Assembly (NCBI GenBank): GCA_001725155.1
Contig: MEFP01000019.1
Span: 62,001 to 126,000 of the forward strand
Length of the DNA stretch: 64,000 nt
From: Lysobacteraceae bacterium SCN 69-320
GTDB lineage: Bacteria; Pseudomonadota; Gammaproteobacteria; Xanthomonadales; Rhodanobacteraceae
Reading direction: 5' to 3'
This document shows, piece after piece, positions 53,941 to 63,687 of this stretch (positions are counted from its first letter, which is position 1; each line of letters opens with the position of its first letter). A program made the translations under genes and the position numbers. The notes below the pieces were generated by a model that saw nothing but the letters and a program-made list of their open reading frames with translations, was not told where the DNA came from and did not search any database.

Positions 53941-56900
53941 TCATGACGCCCCGAGTCCGACTTCGAAATCGAGATCGACGGTCATGTAGCCGATGCCGAG
54001 AGTGGTCACGCCCGAACACACTTCTTCTCCGGGCGCCACGGCCGTGATGAGGTGCTGCGGATGCGAGACCAGGATCGCGTGCGCCTGGGTGGTGCCGGCC
54101 GCTTCGGCCGCGCGCCCGACGATGAGGTCGTCGCCGATGCGCATCGCGCCGAGACCGGGTTTGGGCCGCGCGTAGACGATGAAATCCTCGCCGACGGTCA
54201 TCGTGCCGATGCCTTCGGCCTTGGTCCCTGCGTAGGTGTGGTAGATGCGCAGACCGACCAGATGGTCGACGTACTCGCGCCCTTCGATGAACGCGAGGAT
54301 CTCCGAACGATAGATGCGCGCGCCGAACTGGATGTCGTCGCCGTCCTGATAGGCCCACGGCGACAGGAAGCGGCGCAGATCGTCGTTGAGCACGCCGCTG
54401 TAGTAGCCCGGGTCGCGGCCGCGCGTGAATACCACCTTGGCTTCGACGCGGATGCGTTCGAACACCGGCCGGATCACGTGCAGGGTCAGGAACCGGGTCG
54501 CGAGGCCGTCGAGGTATTCGTCGATGCGCGCCAGAAGCTCTTCGGCCGCACGCGGCTCCAGCGGATTCGCCGTACCGCCGCGACGCAGGTTCGGCACGAC
54601 CACGAGCGCCGCATGGCCGGCGCGCTCGGCGCCGTCGGCATCGGTGTGCGGCAGGCACCTGGCCTTGAAAACCTCCGGGAAACGCTCGAGCGCCAGACGC
54701 TCGACATCCCACGGCGTGACCGCCCGGCTCCGATGGCGCAACCGCTCGCTCGCGCGGCGGATGTAGTCGTCGTCGCTGTCCGGGCCACGGCCGTCGAAGG
54801 AAGCGCGCGGCTGGGCGACGCTGCGGATCGCGGCGTTGCGCCGGACCAGCGCCTTGATGGTCGCCGCCGGCAGTCCCTGGCGCAGATGCGTCGCGAAATC
54901 CGCGAGCGTCGCCGTTCCCGGCTCGAAGCGGGCCAGCGCCGCCTGCGTGCGGATGGACAAGGTGCGCGCCGCGCTGTCGGGCGACTTGTCGATGGCGGCG
55001 CGCAGCCAGATCAGTCCCGACGGCAGACTCTGATGCGCCAGCGTGGCCTCCGCCGGCACGTCGATCGCGACGATGCCGGCGCTCTGGAATCCCAGCGTGC
55101 TGTCGATGAGCAGCGAGCCCGCGCTCAGCGGCCGCCACTCGTCGCCGGCGGCGAGATAGCTCCAGCGCGTGTCGCCGGCGGCCAGCGCATCGGCGGCCGT
55201 GGCCGTGCCCGCGTCGATCTCGAAATACAGGGTGATCGCGCCCGGCGGCTGCAGATTGCGGATGCCGAGCAGCAGTTCCGCGCGGGCATCCAGGCCTGGC
55301 GTCAGCCGCGCCTGCGCAACGCCCGGCGCACGGATCGCGCCATGCGGTCCGACGACGAAGTACGCCGCCGGCTGGTCGTCGTTGGGCACGAAGCTGGCGG
55401 TCGCGCGATAGTCGACGGTCAGTGAACTCAGCACCGGCGTGTAGGGCTCGCTGGGCAGATGCGGCTTGTTTCCGACGGAGTCCCAGGTCGCCAGCGCGAT
55501 CGCCTGGTTGGCGTAACGTCGCGCGAATACCGGATGGCCGAACGCCTCGAACGGCACCTCGCTGGCGAAGACCGCGAAATCGTCGCTCGTGGGTTCACTG
55601 AGCACCAGACGCGCGAAGCCGGCACGGCTCTGCGCGGTGAAGGTGTCGGGCACCTGCAGGTCGGGCTGCTCGCGATAGTTCAGCCCCTGCAGCGCGAAGT
55701 CGAACGCGGTCGCGTTCGCGGTGATCGCATTGACGTCGGTGGTGACCGGCTCGAACAGCGTCTGATTCACGAGCATGCGGCGGAACACGCGGTCGTGCAG
55801 CAGATCCACCGTGACGCGGAAGTTGTTGGCGAAGGTGTCCGACAATGCGTTGGTGACGGTGTCGAAGTAGTAGCGGTAATGCTCGAACAGGTCGTCCGGC
55901 GGCGACTTCCAGGTCAGGTTGAACGTCAGCTGTTGCAGCTTCTTCGAGAACACCTCCGCGCTGCCCACGTAGAACACGCTGCCGATGCGCGGCTGGTTGC
56001 CGAACAGCGGCATCGGCTTGTTCGGATCGAGCGGGCTCTCGTCGTTCTGCACCACGACGTTGCGCAGTCCGCTCACGTCGACGGCGAGGTCGATGCGTTC
56101 GACGCGGAAGCGCTCGAACAGATCGAACGCGCCGGACGCGCCGCGGACCAGGCAGCGCAGCACGGGGCGGTCGCTGACCATGCCGGCGCCGTGCAATGCC
56201 GGATCGAAAGCGACGATGGCCGGCGCAGCCGAGCCCAGCTCGACAGTCAGCGCCAGCACGGGCTGGCCCGAACCGCCGTCGGGCATCAACGTGGCTTCGA
56301 CGTGATCCGGCGTGAGCCAGCCTTCGGCGCCCGACAGGGTGACGGCGACCGCGTCGCTCAGACCCTGCGTATTCAGCGCATCGGCCGTGACCATGCGCAG
56401 CTGCGCGCGCACGGTGATGCGGCGCTCGCCCTCGGCGAGGCTCAGAATCGGCGCGGCGACCGCGAAGCCCAGCGGCGCTTCCTGCATGAAGCGCTGCGAG
56501 ACATCGAGATCCAGCTGGCCGCGTCCGAAGGTATAGCCGCCCGGCCCTTCGATGGCGGCGAAGCCGTCGGCGACGAACACGCGGCGGTGATGCTGGATGT
56601 CGTACTCGACCACCACGCGGCGCAGGCCTGCCACCGCCGCGGCATTCACCACGATCTCGTTCTGCAGGGCGTAGGTCAGCGCACGGCCCGCGCCGTCCTT
56701 GCCGCCGTCGAGCAAGGTGCCTGCCGGCAGCCGCGTCGCGGTCGCGTTCTGCGCGAGCTCGAAGATCGCATGCACCGAGTCGGGCTCCGCCGCGCGATGC
56801 AGCAGGCCCAGCTGCCTGCCGTAGTAGTGCAGCAGATGGCGCCGCGTGAGTTCGTTGAGATCGCCCTGCAGGTGCTGGAACAGCTTGAGAAACGCGAGGA

Positions 56901-57213
56901 ACAGCACGAGGTGCGGCGGCCAGTCCGAGCGCGAGGCCAGCAGCAGCTGCAATTCCCCGGTCGGACGCATGCGGTCGCTGCCCGGCACCAGCAGCGTTTC
57001 CAGCAGCGCCTGCCAGTCGCCGGTGGATTGGCCGGAGAGATCGTAGTAACGCACCTCGGCCGCCACGCGATGCGCGTAGTCGAGCAGATCGGCAAACGAT
57101 CGCTCGTCCGGCACCACATAGTCCGCCTCGAGCCCGGGCAGCAGCCGCTGCAGCTGGTTGGTGCCGTCGGGCCGCAGCAGGTTTCCGTAGCGGCGAAAGA
57201 GATCCATGGTCAC
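53941..57213 (-). CDS. eCIS baseplate J-like protein, Afp11-like
   Basis: A 1090-residue homologue of Afp11, related to baseplate protein gp6/J. The most diagnostic part is around residues 780-860: a FDGRGPDSDDDYIRRASERL motif, RAVTPWDVERLALERFPEVFK, and then LRRGGTANPLEPRAAEELL. N-terminal segments (NELTRRHLLHYYGRQLGLL) and WKSPPDDLFEHYRYYF are also family-like. The GTG at 57213 is preferred, since CGGAGG lies 7 bases upstream and it overlaps the gp25 stop as GTGA; an ATG two codons later (57207) is an alternative. Confidence 0.92.
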   Translation of the reverse strand: MTMDLFRRYGNLLRPDGTNQLQRLLPGLEADYVVPDERSFADLLDYAHRVAAEVRYYDLSGQSTGDWQALLETLLVPGSDRMRPTGELQLLLASRSDWPPHLVLFLAFLKLFQHLQGDLNELTRRHLLHYYGRQLGLLHRAAEPDSVHAIFELAQNATATRLPAGTLLDGGKDGAGRALTYALQNEIVVNAAAVAGLRRVVVEYDIQHHRRVFVADGFAAIEGPGGYTFGRGQLDLDVSQRFMQEAPLGFAVAAPILSLAEGERRITVRAQLRMVTADALNTQGLSDAVAVTLSGAEGWLTPDHVEATLMPDGGSGQPVLALTVELGSAAPAIVAFDPALHGAGMVSDRPVLRCLVRGASGAFDLFERFRVERIDLAVDVSGLRNVVVQNDESPLDPNKPMPLFGNQPRIGSVFYVGSAEVFSKKLQQLTFNLTWKSPPDDLFEHYRYYFDTVTNALSDTFANNFRVTVDLLHDRVFRRMLVNQTLFEPVTTDVNAITANATAFDFALQGLNYREQPDLQVPDTFTAQSRAGFARLVLSEPTSDDFAVFASEVPFEAFGHPVFARRYANQAIALATWDSVGNKPHLPSEPYTPVLSSLTVDYRATASFVPNDDQPAAYFVVGPHGAIRAPGVAQARLTPGLDARAELLLGIRNLQPPGAITLYFEIDAGTATAADALAAGDTRWSYLAAGDEWRPLSAGSLLIDSTLGFQSAGIVAIDVPAEATLAHQSLPSGLIWLRAAIDKSPDSAARTLSIRTQAALARFEPGTATLADFATHLRQGLPAATIKALVRRNAAIRSVAQPRASFDGRGPDSDDDYIRRASERLRHRSRAVTPWDVERLALERFPEVFKARCLPHTDADGAERAGHAALVVVPNLRRGGTANPLEPRAAEELLARIDEYLDGLATRFLTLHVIRPVFERIRVEAKVVFTRGRDPGYYSGVLNDDLRRFLSPWAYQDGDDIQFGARIYRSEILAFIEGREYVDHLVGLRIYHTYAGTKAEGIGTMTVGEDFIVYARPKPGLGAMRIGDDLIVGRAAEAAGTTQAHAILVSHPQHLITAVAPGEEVCSGVTTLGIGYMTVDLDFEVGLGAS

Positions 57214-57623
57214 GCCTTCGCCTCCGGATGATCGAGGTAGAAGGGATAGACCAGATTGGTGCGCGTGTTGGTGGCGCGCACGGTGTAGTCGAGACGGATC
57301 AGGATCACTCCGGACTGGTCGGTCGCGGTCTCGAAGTCCACACGGTTGAGCTCGATGCGCGATTCGTAGAACAGGATGGCGTTCTCGATCTCGCGCGCGA
57401 GGTACGCCCCGAAGGACGTGGACAGCGGCTCGAACATCAGCGCATCGCGCTTCCAGCCGAAGCCCGGCCGCATCACGCGCTCGCCGAGGCTCGTGGACAG
57501 CAGGATGTCGAGGCTCTGGCGGATGTCGTCGTCGGCCTGCGCCATGCCGACGCTGCGTCCCTGGTTGCCGAAGGTCACCGGGAACGACCAGCCCTTGCCG
57601 AGGAATTGGGGATTGTCGGCCAC
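57210..57623 (-). CDS. gp25-like baseplate wedge protein (Afp9-like)
   Basis: A 137-residue protein of the gp25/lysozyme-like baseplate family that starts sheath assembly. Motifs: GWSFPVTFG, the central DDIRQSLDILLSTSLGERVMRPGFGW (about 32-57) and IENAILFYESRIELNRVDF with the Glu-Pro-Arg-like core region of GPW_gp25. The start is GTG at 57623 with GGAGG about 5 bases upstream. It lies 1 base after the PAAR stop. Confidence 0.93.
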   Translation of the reverse strand: MADNPQFLGKGWSFPVTFGNQGRSVGMAQADDDIRQSLDILLSTSLGERVMRPGFGWKRDALMFEPLSTSFGAYLAREIENAILFYESRIELNRVDFETATDQSGVILIRLDYTVRATNTRTNLVYPFYLDHPEAKA

Positions 57624-57624
57624 C

Positions 57625-57912
57625 TCAGCCTCCGATCATCACGGTGAAGCAGCCGACGACGAGACTGCCGCCATGCGCAGTGCTGTCGCCGAGACGCGCG
57701 GCCGGCATGCCGGCGATGAGCACGCTGCCGCTGCCCGCCACCACGGCATCCGGCGGCCCGGTGCAGGTCAGCATGTCGCCGACCCGCAGTGCCGGCATGC
57801 CGCCGATCATCACCGTGGGCGCGCCGGGCAACGCCGGGCCGCCCACGTGCGGCACCGCGCCGGTGACCATGGGGCAGACGTGCATGTCGTTGGCGCGCGC
57901 GGCGGGCGGCAT
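57625..57912 (-). CDS. PAAR-repeat spike-tip protein (Afp10-like)
   Basis: A 95-residue tip protein that sharpens the spike. Repeats of the PAAR type are visible: PMVTGAVPHVGGPA, PTVMIGGMPALRVGD, and GSVLIAGMPAARLGDSTAHGG. Cys and His residues could hold a metal at the point (CPMV, LTCTGPPDAV, AHGG). Length is usual for stand-alone PAAR proteins with no C-terminal toxin. The ATG is at 57912, 18 bases after the VgrG-like stop. Confidence 0.93.
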   Translation of the reverse strand: MPPAARANDMHVCPMVTGAVPHVGGPALPGAPTVMIGGMPALRVGDMLTCTGPPDAVVAGSGSVLIAGMPAARLGDSTAHGGSLVVGCFTVMIGG

Positions 57913-57930
57913 GGCAGTCGGTCCGTTCCT

Positions 57931-59682
57931 TCAGTTGATCATGACCATCGACCCCTTGAGGGTCAGGTTGCCGCTGCTGGAGACCTCGGCCTTGCCCTGT
58001 GCCTTGGCCTCCAGCGAGGTCTGCGCCTCGAACGCGATCGTGTTGCCCTTCGCTTCCCATTGAGTTTTGGCGGTGACCGTCACGGCCTTCTTCGCGCTTT
58101 CGATGACCACGCCGTCCTTGCCCAGCACGAGCTTGTTGCCGTTCTGGTCCTCGATCGTGATGCCGCCGTCGTCGTCGCTGAGGACGATGCGATTCCCGCC
58201 CGGCGTCTCCAGCGTCAGCGCTTTCTTGTCGTCGTCGAACTTCAGCGTGAGCCCGCTGCGCGACACGTAGGCCTTCTGGTTGTTGTCGGCCGTCGCCGTG
58301 AGCGGCGGCGCCTTGCGGCTGCTGTGGAGCATGCCGAGAATCACCGGCTGCGCCGGGTCGTCGTGGAAGAAGCCCAGCACGACCTCGTCGTCTTTCTCGG
58401 GACGGAAGAACGTGCCGCGCCTGTCGCCCGCGTCGAGCGTGGCCACGCGCGCCCACACGCCCAGCTCGCCCATGCCGGCCAGCGGCACCTTCACGCGTAC
58501 GCGATGCTCCTTGCCGGGATCGTCGGCCAGTTCGGTGACCACGCCCACCTGCAGTCCATGCACGGCGGCCGCGAGTCCTGCGGCCGGCAGGTGGTTCATG
58601 GCCACGCGCGCGGCATGCGGCTCGCGCGGCAGCCCGAACTCGGCATCGGTGATCCATTTGCCCGAACTGAACTCGTGACGCACGCCGGTGACGTACACCT
58701 TGCCGTTGAAGCGTTCGCTGAAACGCGCGAGCTGCAGTACGGCACCGGGCTTGACGGTCGCAGCGCCGCGGAAACGCACGCGGCCGCGCGTGGCGGCCAG
58801 GCGCGTGCGCAGCAGCGCGCCGTCCGCCCATTTCTGCAGTTCGTCGTTGGCCAGGCTCCCGCCATGCCAGAGCACGTCCTCGGCGCGGCCGGCGGCAGCG
58901 CTCAGCAGGGCCGCGCTCAGGTTGCCGTTGCCGCTCCAGTCCGGATCCGCGGCACTGGCTTCCTGCAACGCCTGTTCCGCGGGATCCCAGGCGACGGCGC
59001 GGATGGCGCCCGACTGGGTGCGCGCGTCGATCTCGGCATCGAATTCGAGCACGGTGAAGCCGAACTGGAGATCCACTGCCGGCCGATCGTCCAGCGCCGG
59101 CGTGATCGTGCTCACCTTGCCGGCGTCGGCGACGCACAGCTGCCCGGCCGCCTCGACGCGGCTGACGAGAAAATCCCAGTCGCTGGACTGGTACTGCAGC
59201 AGCTGCGGATGCTTGACGTCGCTGCGGGCGACATCGCCGGCGCTCACGCCGGAGCCCGGGTACTCTCCGAGCAGTTTCGACGCCACGTCGCTGTCGCTGA
59301 CTTCCTCGAAATAGCGGTTGCGCCGCACCAGCGTCATGACGAACACCGGGTCGCGGCATTCCAGTTCCAGCCACGACGCGCCATCGCGCGACACGATGCG
59401 CTGGGTCAGGATGACGCCGCCGAAGATGGCCTGGGTTTCACCGTGGTAACCGGCGGATACCTGGATCTGGTTGCCCGGCACGAACAGCTCGCCGGTGCTG
59501 CGCGCGTAGTCGCCGCGCGCCGCATCGCCGTCACCGACGCGCAGTCGCGCATAGGGCACGCGGTTGACCTGAGTGACCACCTCCACGCCCTGCAGGACCA
59601 CGGTGCGCGGCAATTCCGTACCGTTCACCTGCACGGTCAAGGTGACGACGTCGGTCGGGCGCGTGAGGGGAACCGCGCTCAT
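57931..59682 (-). CDS. VgrG-like spike protein (Afp8-like)
   Basis: A 583-residue protein combining a gp27-like hub and a gp5-like spike. N-terminal tube-adaptor and hub (1-330, e.g. VPYARLRVGDGDAARGDY, KHPQLLQYQSSDWDFLVSRVEA), an OB-fold segment (HGLQVGVVTELADDPGKEHRVRVKVP, then WARVATLDAGDRRGTFF and VLGFFHDDPAQPVILGML, about 380-460) and a beta-helical needle (RSGLTLKFDDDKKALTLETP ... SGNLTLKGSMVMIN). It has no C-terminal effector extension. Its ATG overlaps the stop of the LysM gene (59679-59682). Confidence 0.95.
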   Translation of the reverse strand: MSAVPLTRPTDVVTLTVQVNGTELPRTVVLQGVEVVTQVNRVPYARLRVGDGDAARGDYARSTGELFVPGNQIQVSAGYHGETQAIFGGVILTQRIVSRDGASWLELECRDPVFVMTLVRRNRYFEEVSDSDVASKLLGEYPGSGVSAGDVARSDVKHPQLLQYQSSDWDFLVSRVEAAGQLCVADAGKVSTITPALDDRPAVDLQFGFTVLEFDAEIDARTQSGAIRAVAWDPAEQALQEASAADPDWSGNGNLSAALLSAAAGRAEDVLWHGGSLANDELQKWADGALLRTRLAATRGRVRFRGAATVKPGAVLQLARFSERFNGKVYVTGVRHEFSSGKWITDAEFGLPREPHAARVAMNHLPAAGLAAAVHGLQVGVVTELADDPGKEHRVRVKVPLAGMGELGVWARVATLDAGDRRGTFFRPEKDDEVVLGFFHDDPAQPVILGMLHSSRKAPPLTATADNNQKAYVSRSGLTLKFDDDKKALTLETPGGNRIVLSDDDGGITIEDQNGNKLVLGKDGVVIESAKKAVTVTAKTQWEAKGNTIAFEAQTSLEAKAQGKAEVSSSGNLTLKGSMVMIN

Positions 59683-60440
59683 GCCTTCACTCCGACCGGC
59701 GGGAACGCCACGCGGCTGGCCGGGCGCAGGCGGCGGAAGTTCACCAGCTTGTTCACGCGCGCCACCTCGAGGTACAGCTCGGGCTTGCCGTAGATGTCGT
59801 GCGCCATGGCCGGCAGGGTGTCGCCGTCGCGCACGTCGCGCAGGTGCGTCAGATCCGGCGAGGTCGCGTTTTTCTTGCGCTCGGCCAGTGCCCGTGGCAC
59901 GTGCTCGCAGAACGAGCAGCTGGCAATGGCGCGCAGCGGCGTGCCGTCGGGCCTGAACAAGGTGTAGCGGTAGCTCGCCGAACTCAGCACGCAGGGAAAC
60001 ACCAGCGTGCCCCAGACCATGAGCAGCTCGCGCGGCCGGTGGATGGTGCCGTTGAACTCGTACACCAGCCGGTCGAACTTCTGGATCTCGTCCATGACCA
60101 CGAACTTCTTCGGGCCGGACAGCGCCGACGCGACGGCGCCGACGAGCGGAATGTCGCCGAGCTCGGAAGGCTCGGGCACGACGCCGGTGCCGTCGAACAG
60201 GAATTCGAAAGAGAGATTCACCGGCGGCGTATTGTTGTACAGCGCCTCGGTAGCGGTATCGCCCTGCCCGGTCTGCCGCGAATAGTTGATGATCTTGCTG
60301 AGCGTGTACGTGCCCGGATTCACCTGCAGCACATACGTGTCCTTCGGATCATCCGACGGAGTCGGCTTGTCGTCGGGGTTGGCCGCCGGCTTGTAGGCAC
60401 GCAGCGTGAGCTTCTCGAGCTTGCCCTTGTCGAACAGCAT
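59679..60440 (-). CDS. LysM-containing baseplate hub protein (Afp7-like)
   Basis: A 253-residue protein that in eCIS links the tube to the spike, like gp53 or LysM proteins in phage tails. The N-terminal two-thirds (VLQVNPGTYTLSKIINYS, PVNLSFEFLFDGTG) are family-like. The C-terminal LysM domain is clear: VRDGDTLPAMAHDIYGKPELYLEVARVN (about 205-235) and a closing segment with PASRVAFPPV. It overlaps the DUF5908 gene by one base (TGATG) and the VgrG gene by four. Confidence 0.9.
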   Translation of the reverse strand: MLFDKGKLEKLTLRAYKPAANPDDKPTPSDDPKDTYVLQVNPGTYTLSKIINYSRQTGQGDTATEALYNNTPPVNLSFEFLFDGTGVVPEPSELGDIPLVGAVASALSGPKKFVVMDEIQKFDRLVYEFNGTIHRPRELLMVWGTLVFPCVLSSASYRYTLFRPDGTPLRAIASCSFCEHVPRALAERKKNATSPDLTHLRDVRDGDTLPAMAHDIYGKPELYLEVARVNKLVNFRRLRPASRVAFPPVGVKA

Positions 60441-60661
60441 CAGCGTTCCCCCTTGCGTTCGAGGATGCGCATGACTTCGCGCACGCAGGCCTGCACCAGG
60501 TCGCCGTCCGGGGTCGGGGAATCGCCGTTGCCGGCAGGCGCCCCGCCCTTTTCCTTGCCGTCCTTGCCCTGCGGCATGCCGCAGCTGTCCGGACCGCCGC
60601 TCCTGCCCGCGACCGGATCCACGGTGGCACGAATCACCAGTTCGCGGATCTCCACGGGCAT
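60440..60661 (-). CDS. Small DUF5908 family eCIS protein (Afp6-like)
   Basis: A 73-residue protein in the position of Afp6, between the second tube protein and the LysM protein. The N-terminal PVEIRELVIRATV and C-terminal ACVREVMRILERK helix match DUF5908 proteins; the middle is a Gly/Lys/Asp-rich linker. Its exact role in the particle is unknown. It shares single-base overlaps with both neighbours. Confidence 0.85.
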   Translation of the reverse strand: MPVEIRELVIRATVDPVAGRSGGPDSCGMPQGKDGKEKGGAPAGNGDSPTPDGDLVQACVREVMRILERKGER

Positions 60662-61164
60662 CAGAGGCTCACTCCGACACTGCCGGCAAGCGCGGAGGCC
60701 GCGTCCAGCGCCACGCTCGCCGGGTCGTAGTACTTGAAGTACTGGTACTGCAGCGCGAGCGTCTCCACGAGGATCTCGTTGTTGCCGGCGTTGATGCCGG
60801 AGACCTCCAGCCGCTTCGGCACCGCACCGACCACGTACCAGTTGTAGAGCGGCAGGTGCTCGTCATCGAGCAGCGAGATCAGCAGATTGGTCGGCTTGTA
60901 CTCGAACTGCTCCAGGGCCTTGCGCGCCCAGTGCAGCACGCCCGACCCCATGAACTTGCCGCGCTTGAGGGTCAGCTCGCCGAACTGCAGGCTCTTCGGC
61001 AGCTGGTGCGCGAAGCGGTTCTCGCCGCCCTCGGGCCAGCTCTCGAATTCCGTGCTCACGGTGAGCCCGGACACTTCCTGCCAGCGCGTGTCGTAGGGGA
61101 ACTGCGGCAGCAGTTCGAACACCACGAGGAAGTGGAAACCCGGATGTGGGCAGCTCAGGTCCAT
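60661..61164 (-). CDS. Inner tube protein, second paralogue (Afp5-like)
   Basis: A 167-residue gp19-like tube protein. Beta-strand segments follow the family pattern: FHFLVVFELL, WQEVSGLTVSTEFESWPEGGE, LTLKRGKFMG, and NLLISLLDDEH ... WYVVGAVPKRLEVSG. The C-terminal extra (YYDPASVALDAASALAGSVGVSL) is longer than in the neighbouring tube protein; such longer tube proteins contact the baseplate. It is 3 bases after the stop of the main tube gene. Confidence 0.93.
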   Translation of the reverse strand: MDLSCPHPGFHFLVVFELLPQFPYDTRWQEVSGLTVSTEFESWPEGGENRFAHQLPKSLQFGELTLKRGKFMGSGVLHWARKALEQFEYKPTNLLISLLDDEHLPLYNWYVVGAVPKRLEVSGINAGNNEILVETLALQYQYFKYYDPASVALDAASALAGSVGVSL

Positions 61165-61167
61165 GGA

Positions 61168-61599
61168 TCAGCCGTTCTCCATGGTCAGGCCTTCATGCGC
61201 CAGCACCAGCGTCTCGATCGCGGTCTCGTTGCCCGAGGCATTCAGGTCGGTGGACGTCACCTTCGTCGGCCAGGCGTTCTTCACCTTCCAGATCACTACC
61301 GGGTCGTGATCCTCGTTGAGCAGACTGATGGTGATGTCGCGGCGCTCGATGGTGTTGAGCGCGACCGAATTCCACCAGGCGTAGAACTCGTTGTCGCCGG
61401 CAAAGATGCCGCGCTTCAGCGTGAGGTCGCCGAAGGTCTGCATGCCGGGCATGCGGATCTTGTGGTACTCCTTGCTCGCGCCGTCGCGGTACTCGATCTT
61501 CTCGGTGGTGACCTCCAGTCCGCTGACTTCGGTAAAGCCGATGCGGGTGCCGCCCCACTGCACCTCGAAGTGGAATTTTGGCAACGGATACTCAGCCAT
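61168..61599 (-). CDS. Inner tube protein, main paralogue (Afp1-like)
   Basis: A 143-residue gp19-like tube protein, the likely bulk component of the inner tube, through which cargo is carried. Motifs: FHFEVQWGG, FTEVSGLEVTTEKIEYRDG, FGDLTLKRGIFAGDNEFY, RDITISLLNEDHDPVVIWKVKNAWP and the ending ETAIETLVLAHEGL. The ATG has GGGAGA upstream. It lies 24 bases after the sheath stop. Confidence 0.95.
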   Translation of the reverse strand: MAEYPLPKFHFEVQWGGTRIGFTEVSGLEVTTEKIEYRDGASKEYHKIRMPGMQTFGDLTLKRGIFAGDNEFYAWWNSVALNTIERRDITISLLNEDHDPVVIWKVKNAWPTKVTSTDLNASGNETAIETLVLAHEGLTMENG

Positions 61600-61623
61600 G
61601 TTCTCGTCTCCCGGGGAAGTTTG

Positions 61624-63684
61624 TTAGGAGGTCTGCATCTTGTGCGCGAAGCGCAGCACGATGAATTCGGCCGGCCGGACCACCGCCATGCCGACCTCGA
61701 CGATCATGCGGCCCTCGAGGATGTCCTGGGCCGTCATGGTCTCGCCCAGACCGATCTTCACGAAGAAGGCCTGCTGCGGTGCCGCGCCGGCGAGCGCGCC
61801 CTGGCGCCACTGCACCGTGAGGAAGTTCTCCACCATGGCGCGCACGCGCACCCAGGTGCTGCGGTCGTTGGGCTCGAACACGAAGGCCTCGGTGGCCTTC
61901 TTGATCGACTCCTCGGCCATGTTGAAGAAGCGCCGCACGGGCACGTAGCGCCATTCGTTGTCGTTGCCGGCCAGGGTGCGCGCGCCCCAGACCAGCGAGC
62001 CCTTGCCGGTGAACGTGCGGATCGCATTGATGCTCTTGCCGGTGCTGGTGACGTTGAGATCTTCCTGCGCCTGGTCGTTGAGCTTCACCGCCACGCCGCT
62101 GATGTCGGCGACCGCGACGTTGGCCGGCGCCTTCCAGACGCCGCGCGTGCGATCCACCGCCGCGTAGATGCCGGCCACGGCGCCCGAAGGCGGCTGCAGG
62201 GTCATCGCGCGCGTCACCTGCTCGAGGATGTTGGCGAACACCGGATGCCTGTCGAACAGCTGGCGCTGCGCTTCGTCGGCCAGGAATTCCACGCTCGTGA
62301 AGATCGCGAGCACGGCGGCCGCCGGCGGATCGAACAGCCGGCGCAGCGCCGAGGCCGCATTCAGCGCCGTCGCGCGCACGGAAGCATCGGCGAACACGTC
62401 GGCGCTGGCGCCGATGGCCGTCGCGTCGGCATTGGGCGCTATCCACGGCGTGCCGTTGAGCGCGGCGTAGCTGGCCACCACGTCGCCGACCACGCGCGTG
62501 GTCGAGATCGAACTCATGACGCCGGCGTTCTTCTCGTAGGCGATCAGCGCCGAAATGCCGGCCGCCAGCTCGGTGTCCTTGCTCAGATCGGTCACTGCAA
62601 GATTCACCGAGGCCGGCAGCGACGGCGCCGCGGTCTGCAGCGCGCGCAGCGCCAGCACCACCGCGCGCGCCAGGATCACGAGGTTGGCGAACCGCTGGCG
62701 CACCGTGGCCACCGGCGTCGCAGCCTCGGTCTGGCGCAGCAGGGCGAGGAAGTTCGCGTAGTGATCGCCGAGCTGTCCGAAGTTCGCGCGCGTCAGCGTC
62801 AGCGCGTTCGGCCCGGTCATCGCGGAGACGTTCACCGTGCCCACCACGGTGTTCACGGCGGCATCGGCCGCGCGCGTCGCGGTCGCCAGACCGTCGATCG
62901 CCGCGTCATTGATCAACGCGTCGATCGTGGCCGGCGGAATCGGGGCCAGCGCCGGGGTCACCAGGTTGAGCTGGCGGAAATCCACGTCCGGCCGATAGAT
63001 CGTCCGCAACCAGGGGTAGTAGGCCGCGCCGTAGCGCAGCGACGAGGTGCCCACGTTCTGGCGGAAATTGCCGATCGGATCCAGCGCCAGCGACACCGGC
63101 TGGTCGCCCTGCACGAGGTCCATGATGACGAAGCGGTCCTGCAGCTTCTCGCACTGCGCCAGCGCCGCGACCTGCAGCGAGCCCATGTCGGTCGCGCTGA
63201 GCGAGACGCCGTCGGGAAACACGAGGAGGGTGGGTTCGTCCACGGGTTCGACGCGCGACAGCCCGCCGAGCAGGCCGGCCGGCGTGGTCGTATCGCCGAG
63301 CACCGGAGCGTCGCCGTACGCCCCCACGGAAACGACGTAGCAGGGACCGCCGCCGTTGGCGTAGTAGTGGCGCAGCGCGGCGGCCAGGTAGTAGCGCCGC
63401 TCGGCGTCGGCTGCATTGCGCGGCGATACCGCGCCGACGGCGTTTCCGCTGGCCGTGTCGACGACGACGCGATACGACGCCGGCGTGAAACCGCCGCCGT
63501 AGAACTGCTGGTATTCGAGCAGCGAGCGGATGCGTGTCGGCACGAAATGCAGGTCGTCGCCCGCTGCGCTCTGCGCGCGTTCGCTGTAGCCGATGAACAC
63601 GGGGACGGCGGTTTCCACCGCCACCACGGACGGCGCCAGAGTGGAGATCTCCTCCACGTATACACCGGGTGTCTTGTACGCCAT
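61624..63684 (-). CDS. Contractile sheath protein (Afp3/Afp4-like)
   Basis: A 686-residue sheath protein that contracts to drive the tube. It opens YKTPGVYVEEISTLAPSVVAVETAVPVFIGYSE, the universal sheath start. The C-terminal handshake domain has TWVRVRAMVENFLTVQWRQG, TMTAQDILEGRMIVEVGMAVVRPAEFIVLRF. A large insert (about 270-470) makes it longer than the 350-450-residue basic sheath, as in Afp3/Afp4. It starts 3 bases after the stop of another sheath gene that runs off the window. Confidence 0.95.
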   Translation of the reverse strand: MAYKTPGVYVEEISTLAPSVVAVETAVPVFIGYSERAQSAAGDDLHFVPTRIRSLLEYQQFYGGGFTPASYRVVVDTASGNAVGAVSPRNAADAERRYYLAAALRHYYANGGGPCYVVSVGAYGDAPVLGDTTTPAGLLGGLSRVEPVDEPTLLVFPDGVSLSATDMGSLQVAALAQCEKLQDRFVIMDLVQGDQPVSLALDPIGNFRQNVGTSSLRYGAAYYPWLRTIYRPDVDFRQLNLVTPALAPIPPATIDALINDAAIDGLATATRAADAAVNTVVGTVNVSAMTGPNALTLTRANFGQLGDHYANFLALLRQTEAATPVATVRQRFANLVILARAVVLALRALQTAAPSLPASVNLAVTDLSKDTELAAGISALIAYEKNAGVMSSISTTRVVGDVVASYAALNGTPWIAPNADATAIGASADVFADASVRATALNAASALRRLFDPPAAAVLAIFTSVEFLADEAQRQLFDRHPVFANILEQVTRAMTLQPPSGAVAGIYAAVDRTRGVWKAPANVAVADISGVAVKLNDQAQEDLNVTSTGKSINAIRTFTGKGSLVWGARTLAGNDNEWRYVPVRRFFNMAEESIKKATEAFVFEPNDRSTWVRVRAMVENFLTVQWRQGALAGAAPQQAFFVKIGLGETMTAQDILEGRMIVEVGMAVVRPAEFIVLRFAHKMQTS

Positions 63685-63687
63685 GGA

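Noticed and set aside
57625-57912. PAAR protein as a toxin carrier
   Set aside because: It is only 95 residues and has no C-terminal extension beyond the PAAR repeats.
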